A stretch of 64,000 nt of DNA, taken from contig NZ_JAHBOI010000001.1 of NCBI RefSeq assembly GCF_018531425.1, positions 496,001 to 560,000 on the forward strand. Reading direction: 5' to 3'. Positions 35,441-42,503 of this stretch are shown piece after piece. Source of the stretch: Paenarthrobacter sp. DKR-5 (GTDB lineage: Bacteria > Actinomycetota > Actinomycetes > Actinomycetales > Micrococcaceae). The notes under the pieces are model-generated. The model saw nothing but the letters and a program-made list of their open reading frames with translations. It was not told the DNA's origin and ran no database searches. Made by a program: the position numbers and the translations under genes. Within the stretch, counting starts at the first letter, position 1. Each line of letters starts with the position of its first letter.

Positions 35441-35524
35441 AGGGAGCAGGGCGCCGAGGTGATCGAAGCTCCGCGCCACGACGTCGTACGCCTTGCGCGT
35501 CATCGACAAGTGTTCCTCATCCAC
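35441..35524 (-). pseudogene. 5' remnant of a SAM-dependent methyltransferase gene
   Basis: GTG start followed by DEEHLSMTRKAYDVVARSFD then HLGALLP, which matches the N-terminus of class I methyltransferases (pattern L-x-x-T-R-x-A-Y-D-x-V-A). Right after this the frame enters the G10 run and loses all similarity. The SAM-binding motif and the rest of the protein are absent, so this is a broken gene. Confidence 0.5.
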
Positions 35525-35613
35525 GAATCGACGGTACCGCGCCGTGTTGCCTCATCCCTTGTGACGCGCACGGAACGGGATCGGCTATCGGGCACCGTTG
35601 CGGCGGACTGGAG

Positions 35614-36153
35614 TCACAGTTTCCTTCTTGTGAACAGAGAATCGCCGTGGACTTCGTCAGGTACTACTTGCCCGGTTTCGACAAACCCGAGTTTGGCCAG
35701 TACACGGCGTGAAGCGGTGTTCCAGTCACGGACCGTGGCCCATAGGCATCGATACCCCGACGCCTGCGCCCGCTCGAGGACGGCCCAGGAGGCCTCAGTC
35801 GCAAACCCCTGGCGCCAGACTTTGCGGAGGAACTCGAACGCCAGTTCCGGCTCTCCTTCCTGGCCGTATCCGTTGGGAATCAGTCCGCAGTATCCGATGA
35901 CCTCGCCCGAGCTCTTCTGCTCTGCGGCCAGCAACCCCGGGGAGAGGTCACGGTCGCCACGACGGATCCATTCCTCGATGTCTTCCAGGGTGGGGTGTCC
36001 GTCGGGACTGATGCGACGATGCGGAAGCACCCGCGGATCACGCTCGCTCCACAACTTGCGCCGGGTGGCCGCGTCAGACACGCGCCATGGCCGCAGCAGC
36101 AGCCGCTCAGTTTCGAGGACGATCTCGAGGCGAGGTACGGATCCCTGGTCCAT
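35614..36153 (-). CDS. GNAT-family N-acetyltransferase (RimJ/RimL-like)
   Basis: 179 aa. Typical ETERLLLRPWRVSDAATRRK start, central beta strands (GEVIGYCGLIP, ELAFEFLRKVWRQGFATEAS with the acetyl-CoA loop region) and the C-terminal NTASRRVLAKLGFVETG motif. Acetylates an amino group on a protein, peptide or small molecule; target unknown. Lies in the patch with gene remnants and short repeats. Confidence 0.85.
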   Translation of the reverse strand: MDQGSVPRLEIVLETERLLLRPWRVSDAATRRKLWSERDPRVLPHRRISPDGHPTLEDIEEWIRRGDRDLSPGLLAAEQKSSGEVIGYCGLIPNGYGQEGEPELAFEFLRKVWRQGFATEASWAVLERAQASGYRCLWATVRDWNTASRRVLAKLGFVETGQVVPDEVHGDSLFTRRKL

Positions 36154-36212
36154 AGCGACAAGTATGGCGGAGCCGCCTCATCATCCTGTATCCCGTCGGG
36201 CTAAAGGGCATC

Positions 36213-36244
36213 GTTCCATGCACGCTGAGCGACCGGCATACGGG
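36213..36244 (+). repeat. Dispersed short repeat, copy 2
   Basis: Begins GTTCCATGCACGCTGAGCGA and matches copy 1 (34772-34803) at 26 of 32 positions. It sits between the acetyltransferase start and the VOC gene. Confidence 0.55.
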
Positions 36245-36335
36245 ATACGGGCAACACGCTAACCAGGGTCAGTACCGAGGACTAGTGGTGCCTGCACCCT
36301 GGAGCCGATGGTGCCGCCTTGGTAGCTTTCAACAC

Positions 36336-36773
36336 ATGGCCATCAAACTGGAGAATGTCGGTATCGCCGTTCGCGACATCGAAGCAGCAATCGCCTTCTT
36401 CACCGATCTCGGTCTTACGGTCATCGGCCGTGACACAGTCAGCGGCGACTGGACCGATACTGCCGTCGGGCTCGACGGAAACCACGCCAACATCGCGATG
36501 CTCCAAACCCCGGACGGTCATGGTCGACTTGAGCTCTTCGAATACATCCATCCCGCGGCGATTGAGACGAACCCGACGCGCCCCAACGACATTGGCATGC
36601 ACCGCGTGGCCTTCTCGGTAGACGACATCGATAAGGCGCTTGAGGTGGCTGTAAAGCACGGGTGCTATCCGCTACGCGGCGTGGCGACCTACGGCGACGT
36701 CTACAAACTCACGTACCTCCGCGGGCCCAGCGGGATCCTCGTCATGCTCGCCGAGGAACTGCAGAAAGACTGA
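36336..36773 (+). CDS. VOC-family protein (glyoxalase/dioxygenase fold)
   Basis: 145 aa. Two beta-alpha-beta-beta-beta units: IKLENVGIAVRDIEAAIAFF and DIGMHRVAFSVDDIDKALEV. Potential metal ligands include His in MHRVAF and Glu in RLELFEY. The family includes lyases, dioxygenases and antibiotic-binding resistance proteins; this one cannot be placed further. ATG 36336 chosen because it begins the fold. Located just after dispersed repeat copy 2. Confidence 0.82.
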   Translation: MAIKLENVGIAVRDIEAAIAFFTDLGLTVIGRDTVSGDWTDTAVGLDGNHANIAMLQTPDGHGRLELFEYIHPAAIETNPTRPNDIGMHRVAFSVDDIDKALEVAVKHGCYPLRGVATYGDVYKLTYLRGPSGILVMLAEELQKD

Positions 36774-36884
36774 CGCCGAATCGGCCCAGTCGGCACGTAT
36801 CGGTGTACGAGACGAACCATGACCTCAGGCTACCCAGACCACGACCAACGGAACGGAACGACCGACCTCCCCACCAGCCAACCG

Positions 36885-36902
36885 GTGCACGCTGAGGGAT
36901 CC
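36885..36902 (+). repeat. Dispersed short repeat, partial copy 3
   Basis: GTGCACGCTGAGGGATCC, matching the core of copies 1 and 2. It is 19 bp beyond the end of the convergent hydrolase gene. Confidence 0.4.
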
Positions 36903-36920
36903 GCCGGTGTGCAGCGCCGG

Positions 36921-37490
36921 TCAGACGGAAGCGAGGAACGCGTGCACCCGTTCCCTGAGCAGCGCTGACGCCTCCGGGTCGTAGGCGCCGAGCGAGGAGT
37001 CGGCGAAGAGATGCTCATCGCCGGGATAAACGAAAAGCTCCGCGGCATCTGCGGACCGAACGAGCTCGCGCGCGGCAGGCAGGTCCTCGTCGAAGAATTC
37101 GTCGCCCTCTTTGCCGTGGACCTGCACCGGCACGTCCTGCGGCCATGCCTCCCCGAACTCCGAGACCGGGATGCAGGAGTACATCAGCAATGCGCCGCGG
37201 GCGCCGGGCCGGGTCTGCGCAAGCCGCTGGGCGATCGTCACGCCAAAGGAGAATCCTGCGTAAACGAGTCCGGCGTCGAGCTCGTCGGCCGCGGCGGCGC
37301 CGCGCTCCCGGATCGCGTCGAACCCCGTGCCACGCGCGAATTCGAACCCCTCCTCGATGCTGCCGAACGTGCGGCCGGCGAACAGGTCCGGGGTGTGCAC
37401 CGTGTGCCCGGCTTGCCGCAGGTCGTCGGCAAAGGCCCGCACTCCGTCCGTCAGACCCTGAATGTGGTGGTAGAGCAGCACCTCGGCCAT
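36921..37490 (-). CDS. Dienelactone hydrolase-family protein
   Basis: 189 aa alpha/beta hydrolase, short form. The nucleophile elbow is YAGFSFGVT (Ser in place of the Cys of true dienelactone hydrolases); Asp in EGDEFFDED and His in GDEHLFAD complete a likely triad. MAEVLLYHHIQGLTDGVRAF at the start is typical. Substrate unknown. Cytoplasmic. Confidence 0.85.
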   Translation of the reverse strand: MAEVLLYHHIQGLTDGVRAFADDLRQAGHTVHTPDLFAGRTFGSIEEGFEFARGTGFDAIRERGAAAADELDAGLVYAGFSFGVTIAQRLAQTRPGARGALLMYSCIPVSEFGEAWPQDVPVQVHGKEGDEFFDEDLPAARELVRSADAAELFVYPGDEHLFADSSLGAYDPEASALLRERVHAFLASV

Positions 37491-37585
37491 GCCGGCAATC
37501 CCCCCTGTTGGTCGATCCCCTTTGAACGTTCCGTGATGCTAGCCCGTCCCGCCGTGACAGACAACCGCCTCGACAGCCATCCCTG

Positions 37586-38353
37586 CTAAGCGATGGCGGG
37601 GACGCCCACAACAGATCCGGAAGATATCTGCGGAAGCTCCTCGAATGCCGGCTTCGCGAACCAATATCCCTGGAACAAACGGATGCCCATTGCTTTCAAG
37701 ACCAGAAACTCCGCCTCAGCCTCGGTGCCTTCCGCGAGTACCGTAATGCCAAGCTCCCTGGCGATACCGGCGACGCCGGCAACCACGGCTTGCCGGGCCG
37801 GGCTCGTGTCGATTCCCCGGATGAGCTTCATATCAATCTTGATCAGGTCCGGCTGGAAATCGACCAAGAGCCCCAGTCCGGCATGGCCGGCGCCGAAGTC
37901 GTCGACGGCGGTGGTGAAGCCATGCTTGCGGTATTCGGTGATGATGTCGGTGAGATGGGCGGTGTCCGAGACCTCCTCATTCTCCGTGAACTCGAACATG
38001 ATCGACGACGTCGGAAAGCTGCAGCGCTCGGCGGCCCGCAGCGTCGCACGAAGGCATGCAGCGGGTTCGTAAACGGCGTTGGGCATGAAGTTGATCGACA
38101 GCTTCAAGTCCTCATCCGCAGGGAACAGCTGCGATGCCAGTTCGATTGCCTTGACGCGGCAGGCCTGGTCGAAGCGGTACTTCTGCTCCGGTGAAACCTT
38201 GGACAGGACGTCAAAAGCGCCCTCACCCGACAAGCCTCTGACCAACGCTTCGTAGCCCCATACCCGGCCGGCAGCGGCGTCATAGATCGGCTGGAACGCC
38301 ATGCTGAAGTCGAAGTCGAGCTTGGAAGCCGCCGTGCAGCCTTCGCATGACAT
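37586..38353 (-). CDS. EAL-domain protein (c-di-GMP phosphodiesterase)
   Basis: 255 aa, an EAL domain with little else. Key motifs are kept: YEALVRG (EAL), NFMPN, FEFTENE, VDDFGAGHAGLG, IKIDMKLIRGID, LAEGTE and QGYWFAKP. These supply the metal ligands and catalytic Lys/Glu, so hydrolysis of cyclic di-GMP is plausible. The N-terminus MSCEGC adds a CxxC pair that may bind a metal or sense redox. No GGDEF partner in the window. Confidence 0.88.
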   Translation of the reverse strand: MSCEGCTAASKLDFDFSMAFQPIYDAAAGRVWGYEALVRGLSGEGAFDVLSKVSPEQKYRFDQACRVKAIELASQLFPADEDLKLSINFMPNAVYEPAACLRATLRAAERCSFPTSSIMFEFTENEEVSDTAHLTDIITEYRKHGFTTAVDDFGAGHAGLGLLVDFQPDLIKIDMKLIRGIDTSPARQAVVAGVAGIARELGITVLAEGTEAEAEFLVLKAMGIRLFQGYWFAKPAFEELPQISSGSVVGVPAIA

Positions 38354-38440
38354 ATGTGGTCCTCTCGCTGGTTAGGTCCACCGTATGGCACGCGCGTTGC
38401 CGACTCCGGCATGCCGGGCCGCCCGAATACGAGATCCTGC

Positions 38441-39004
38441 TCAGCGTCTCTTCCGGTATCTGGTCAGCACCACGCCGCCAGGAAAGGTCCGTGTCTCCAC
38501 CAGGTCCAGGTCCACCCAGCCGTCCAGCGCGGTGAAGAACGGCGTGCCGCTGCCCACCAGCACCGGACAGACGGCGAGTACGTACTCGTCGATCAACCCG
38601 GCCCGCATGGCGGCACCGGCGAGTGTAGCGCCGCCGATGCTCATCGGGCCGCCGTCCTCGGCCTTGAGCCTGGTGATCTCGGCGATCGCGTCGCCGCTGA
38701 CCAGGCGGCTGTTCCAGCCGACCTGATCGAGCGTCGAGGAGAACACGACCTTCGGTGTGTCCCGCCAGTTCCGCGCGAACTCGATTTCCGCCGGAGTGGC
38801 GTCGGGCTGCTTATCACCGGTCGGCCAGTAGGAGCTCATCGTCTCCCACAGTTTGCGGCCGTACAGCGACAGGCTGTTCGCCCGCTCCTGGTCGAGCCAC
38901 CACTGGAACAGTTCCTCGCTCGGCGTGCTCCAGCCGATGTCGTCGCCGGCCGCGGCGATGTACCCGTCCAGAGTCAGGTTCATGGCGTAGATCAGTTTCC
39001 GCAT
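38441..39004 (-). CDS. Dihydrofolate reductase-family protein (RibD C-terminal type)
   Basis: 187 aa. Begins MRKLIYAMNLTLDGYIAAAG, with SLYGRKLWETMSSYWP, PKVVFSSTL and the NADPH-site segment MSIGGATLAGAAM. This is the stand-alone RibD C-terminal/DHFR-like fold seen in many actinobacterial reductases; it is not the housekeeping folA. Substrate unknown. Confidence 0.87.
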   Translation of the reverse strand: MRKLIYAMNLTLDGYIAAAGDDIGWSTPSEELFQWWLDQERANSLSLYGRKLWETMSSYWPTGDKQPDATPAEIEFARNWRDTPKVVFSSTLDQVGWNSRLVSGDAIAEITRLKAEDGGPMSIGGATLAGAAMRAGLIDEYVLAVCPVLVGSGTPFFTALDGWVDLDLVETRTFPGGVVLTRYRKRR

Positions 39005-39147
39005 GGCGCCACCGTACCGGCCAGTGGTCCTGATGCCAGAGCCTTCGGTCCTCGTTTATCCGGGCGGTCCGGTCAAGGATGCCCAGCCGCCTCGTCGGGG
39101 CCGAGGCCTCTCTGGTCGGCGCTGACGAGGCGGGTAGGCTCGGGGCT

Positions 39148-40407
39148 ATGACCTTAAATTCTTCGTCCGACCGTGTCCGACGTCCCGGAGGCTGGCTGCC
39201 CGAGCAACAGGACGAACTCGAGGAATGGATCGCCGGACACCGGGAGCGGGTGGAAGCACGTGGTGAGGATGTTCGGCTGCATCCCGTGATCGTGGAGTTC
39301 CAGGAGCTGATTGCCAGCGATCCCGTTGTCCGTTTCTACATGACGGAGATGATCGAGCAGGTTCCGAAGTCGAAGCCCTACCGCAAACGGCACCTCACGA
39401 GCGTTGACCAGCTGCTCCGGCTGATCAACGAGGTCCTGACGATGGCGCCGGAGTTCAGCGAAGGCGGCATGGTCACCACGCCGCTGACTGCGATCCTCGA
39501 CTGGACCATGGGTACCGAGGCCGGTTTCGCGGCACACCGCGATCCGCGGATTGTCGCCATGTTCCGCAAGGTTCTGGATGCCTGGTGCGAATTCCTGACC
39601 AGCGAGGAGTCGCTGTATGTGCTCAATGACTCGCCCTCCGGATGGATGTCCGAGAAGGCGCAGCAGGTTGTCGGGATCGACGACTACCAGCACGACCCCC
39701 TCGCCGAGCACTGGGGCTTCACCTCGTGGAACGACTTCTTCGCCCGCCGTCTCACCCCGACGTCCAGGCCCGTCGCTGAACCCGGCGACGACAAGGTCAT
39801 CGTCAGCGCCTGCGAGTCGACCCCCTACAAGATCAGTTCCGACGTTGAGCGCAGCAGCCGGTTCTGGGTCAAGGGCCAGCCCTACTCGCTCGATGACCTG
39901 CTCGCCCGGGACGAGTCAGTGGACCAGTTCGTCGGCGGAACGGTGTACCAGGCGTTCCTCAGCGCGTTGAACTACCACCGGTGGCACGCTCCCGTCGCCG
40001 GGACCATCGTCCGCGCGTACCTCAAGGACGGCACCTACTTCTCGGAGGCGGAATCGGAGGGGGCCGAGGCGGTCGAGCCGACGGTCTCGCAGTCGTATTT
40101 GGCCCACGTGTCGGCCCGGGCAATCATCCTGATCCAGGCGGACGACCCCGTCATCGGGCTGATGGCATTCGTCCCCGTGGGCATGATTGAGGTGTCTTCC
40201 TGCGTCATCAATCCGGAGATCGTCCCGGGCCACCATGTGAACAAGGGCGACGATCTCGGGTACTTCCAGTTCGGCGGGTCAACGGAATGCCTCGTCTTCC
40301 GGCCCGGGGTCATCGACCAGTTCGCCTTGGACGCCATCCCGCAGCCGCAAAATCCGCACGCACGCGCCGTGCGGGTCCGGTCGAAGCTGGCGACCGCCAG
40401 GCACTGA
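39148..40407 (+). CDS. Phosphatidylserine decarboxylase-family enzyme, PsiD-like
   Basis: 419 aa. N-terminal PSDC-associated domain (about residues 15-150, HPVIVEFQELIASDPVVRFY) followed by a PS decarboxylase domain (about 190-405, SALNYHRWHAPVAGTI, PVGMIEVSSCV). The self-cleavage motif FGGST places the pyruvoyl-forming Ser at residue 378. This two-domain layout is shared with fungal PsiD, which decarboxylates free tryptophan, rather than with the classical membrane enzyme Psd. No phospholipid synthase (pssA) is adjacent, so a soluble amino-acid substrate is plausible. Confidence 0.85.
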   Translation: MTLNSSSDRVRRPGGWLPEQQDELEEWIAGHRERVEARGEDVRLHPVIVEFQELIASDPVVRFYMTEMIEQVPKSKPYRKRHLTSVDQLLRLINEVLTMAPEFSEGGMVTTPLTAILDWTMGTEAGFAAHRDPRIVAMFRKVLDAWCEFLTSEESLYVLNDSPSGWMSEKAQQVVGIDDYQHDPLAEHWGFTSWNDFFARRLTPTSRPVAEPGDDKVIVSACESTPYKISSDVERSSRFWVKGQPYSLDDLLARDESVDQFVGGTVYQAFLSALNYHRWHAPVAGTIVRAYLKDGTYFSEAESEGAEAVEPTVSQSYLAHVSARAIILIQADDPVIGLMAFVPVGMIEVSSCVINPEIVPGHHVNKGDDLGYFQFGGSTECLVFRPGVIDQFALDAIPQPQNPHARAVRVRSKLATARH

Positions 40408-40483
40408 GGACGACGGCGCCTTTCCGGTCATCGTGCCTATGATGGCCGGGGACGGTCCCACGACGGCTCCCGGAAAGGCAGTC

Positions 40484-41197
40484 ATGGCCAAGCTTCGCGG
40501 CGTGCTCTTCGACATGGACGGCACCCTGGTGGATACGACTTACCTGCACACCGTCGCCTGGTGGCAGGCCTTCCGGCGGGCCGGGCACGACGTCGCCATG
40601 CACGCGATCCACCGCGGCGTGGGCATGGGATCCGACAAGCTGCTGGACCACCTGCTTGGCGAAGACCGGGACACCGACCAGGACGAGGTCCTCAGCCAGA
40701 CCCACGACGGGGTCTTCTCCACCTACTGGCCCGCACTGCGCAGCTTCGACGGCGCCCGGGACCTGCTGCGACAGTGCCACGACGCCGGGCTCACCGTCGT
40801 GCTGGCCTCCTCCGCCAAGGACGAGGAGCTCCAGGCGTTGCGGGCGGCTCTGGACGCGGATTTCGCCGTCGACGCTTCCACCAGTTCCTCCGACGCCGAG
40901 GAATCGAAGCCCTCGCCGGACATCCTGGAGGCCGCGCTGAAGGCGGCCGGGCTGGGCTCCGACGAGGTACTGTTCGTCGGCGACGCCGTGTGGGACGTCA
41001 AAGCCGCTGCCAAGCTGGGCATTCCGACCGTGGGGCTGGTCTGCGGCGGCTACAGCGACGCCGAGCTGCTGGACGCCGGAGCGGTCGAAGTCCACAGGTC
41101 CCCGCGTGAGCTGCTTCAGGACTTCGCGGCGAGCGCCATCGGCCGGGGACTCACCCAGGGGTGGCCGCTCGGCGGGGCTCCGGCGCCGCGAGACTGA
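40484..41197 (+). CDS. HAD-superfamily hydrolase (phosphoglycolate phosphatase/CbbY-like)
   Basis: 237 aa. Motif I FDMDGTLVDT (nucleophile Asp), helical cap domain, motif II VVLASSAKDEE, motif III Lys in ESKPSPDI and motif IV FVGDAVWDVKAA. Belongs to the CbbY/PGP-like branch acting on small phosphorylated metabolites. ATG 40484 has GGAAAGG 7 nt upstream. Followed 10 bp later by the enoyl-CoA hydratase gene. Confidence 0.88.
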   Translation: MAKLRGVLFDMDGTLVDTTYLHTVAWWQAFRRAGHDVAMHAIHRGVGMGSDKLLDHLLGEDRDTDQDEVLSQTHDGVFSTYWPALRSFDGARDLLRQCHDAGLTVVLASSAKDEELQALRAALDADFAVDASTSSSDAEESKPSPDILEAALKAAGLGSDEVLFVGDAVWDVKAAAKLGIPTVGLVCGGYSDAELLDAGAVEVHRSPRELLQDFAASAIGRGLTQGWPLGGAPAPRD

Positions 41198-41207
41198 AGC
41201 ACCGGCG

Positions 41208-42038
41208 ATGGACACACACGCAGGGCTCGGCCGGTTCGATACTCTCCTGGTGGAGGTGCTCGACGGCGTCGCCACCGTCTCGATCAACCGCCCGGATGCG
41301 CTCAACGCCCTCGCCCGTGCCGTCATCGACGACCTGGCCGAACTGGTGCGGCGGCTCCGGCACAACGTGAACCACGCGCCGGACACCGGCTGGCCGGTCC
41401 GCGCCGTGCTGCTCACCGGAGCCGGAGAGAAAGCCTTTGCCGCCGGCGCCGACGTGCGCGAGATGGCCGGCATGACGCCCGAGCAGGCGTTCGACTACAG
41501 CCGGAGCATGCAGGAGGTCACCCTCGCGCTCGAGGAACTTCCGCTGCCCGTCATCGCCTGCGTGCACGGCTACGCCCTCGGCGGCGGCTGCGAGCTCGCC
41601 ATGGCCTGCGACTTCATCTACGCCTCATCGTCCGCGGCGTTCGGCCAGCCGGAGGTTGACCTCGGGCTGGTGCCGGGCTTCGGCGGCAGCGTCAGGCTGC
41701 AGCGGCTCGTGGGGCCCGCCCGCGCGCGCGAGCTCATCCTCACCGGGCGGCGCATCGGCGCAGAGGAAGCCGAGCGGATCGGGCTGGTCAACGCGGTGCT
41801 CGGCTCCAAGGAGGAGCTGCTGGCGGCTGCCCGGGCGACGGCGCTGAAGATTGCCGCCAAGTCCCCGGTCGCCGTCGGGCTCGCCAAGGAGGCGGTGCGC
41901 ACGGCGCAGGGCCTGGACACCGCGGCCGCGCTGCAAGGCGAGGCAGCCGTGTTCCGGCGCGCCTTCGGCACGGCCGACATGCGCGAGGGAACGGCTGCCT
42001 TCCTCGCGCGGCGGCCACCCGAATTCCCCGGACGCTGA
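41208..42038 (+). CDS. Enoyl-CoA hydratase/isomerase-family protein
   Basis: 276 aa crotonase-fold protein. CoA-binding oxyanion segment AFAAGADVREMAG, then HGYALGGGCELAMACDFIYA with the first catalytic Glu and QPEVDLGLVPGFGG with the second. Likely hydrates enoyl-CoA in beta-oxidation or a related acyl-CoA pathway. The loop RLRHNVNHAPDTGWPVR is slightly longer than usual. An acyl-CoA dehydrogenase is encoded 3.6 kb downstream. Confidence 0.9.
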   Translation: MDTHAGLGRFDTLLVEVLDGVATVSINRPDALNALARAVIDDLAELVRRLRHNVNHAPDTGWPVRAVLLTGAGEKAFAAGADVREMAGMTPEQAFDYSRSMQEVTLALEELPLPVIACVHGYALGGGCELAMACDFIYASSSAAFGQPEVDLGLVPGFGGSVRLQRLVGPARARELILTGRRIGAEEAERIGLVNAVLGSKEELLAAARATALKIAAKSPVAVGLAKEAVRTAQGLDTAAALQGEAAVFRRAFGTADMREGTAAFLARRPPEFPGR

Positions 42039-42052
42039 AGACCGTGTAGACT
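42024..42052 (+). promoter_or_regulatory. Candidate cold-shock gene promoter
   Basis: TTCCCC (42024-42029) and TAGACT (42047-42052) with a 17-bp spacer, overlapping the 3' end of the enoyl-CoA hydratase gene. It would give the cold-shock mRNA a leader of about 140 nt that contains GACCC/GGGTC and CCCCGA/TCGGGG hairpins. Predicted by eye. Confidence 0.4.
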
Positions 42053-42199
42053 GAACGCAGTTGTAGTGTTGCGCATTTAGTAATTCGGACGGCTGGACCC
42101 AACCGGGTCGGGCCGTTGTTTTCTGTAAAGCGGGAAATGAACGCCGCGACTGAGACCCCCGAAAGTCGGGGAGCGCCTCACCCAGAAGGATGAATAAAA

Positions 42200-42403
42200 A
42201 TGGCAACAGGTACTGTCAAGTGGTTCAACGCGGAAAAGGGCTTCGGCTTCATTGAGCCGTCCGACGGCTCGGCCGACGTTTTCGCTCACTACTCCGCGAT
42301 CAACTCCAGCGGCTACCGCTCCCTCGAAGAGAACCAGACGGTCAACTTCGAGACCGAGCAGGGCCCCAAGGGTCTGCAGGCCGTGAACATCACGATTGCA
42401 TGA
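42200..42403 (+). CDS. Cold-shock protein (CspA family)
   Basis: 67 aa, standard cold-shock domain. RNP1 motif KGFGFIE and RNP2-like VFAHYSAI are intact. Binds single-stranded RNA/DNA and acts as an RNA chaperone. AGAAGGAT ribosome-binding site. A long structured leader precedes it, as in known cold-induced csp genes, and a strong terminator follows, so it is monocistronic. Confidence 0.96.
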   Translation: MATGTVKWFNAEKGFGFIEPSDGSADVFAHYSAINSSGYRSLEENQTVNFETEQGPKGLQAVNITIA

Positions 42404-42425
42404 TCTAAAGTCCACGTGACTTTGG

Positions 42426-42451
42426 CAGGGCGGGAAGCAATTCCCGCCCTG
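42426..42451 (+). terminator. Terminator of the cold-shock gene
   Basis: 11-bp perfect stem CAGGGCGGGAA / TTCCCGCCCTG closed by a stable GCAA tetraloop, followed by TTT. It starts 23 nt after the stop codon. Confidence 0.9.
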
Positions 42452-42503
42452 TTTGCGTTTAACGGGCCTTCCCGAGGCGACCGCCAAGGTCCAGAATGAG
42501 CGC

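Larger units (their letters stand above)
35270..35613. other. 344-bp stretch with gene remnants and a C10 tract
   Basis: No intact gene. It holds a good ribosome-binding site and start for a short membrane-protein fragment (35318), a tandem 12-bp repeat GAGCGGTTTCCC (35403-35426), a run of ten C (35424-35433), and, on the other strand, the first 28 codons of a methyltransferase-like gene (35441-35524). It looks like a rearrangement junction. Confidence 0.55.

Noticed and set aside
35318-36262. 314-codon plus-strand ORF
   Set aside because: Only its first ~35 codons look like protein; the rest is antisense to a good acetyltransferase gene. Recorded as a truncated 5' fragment instead.
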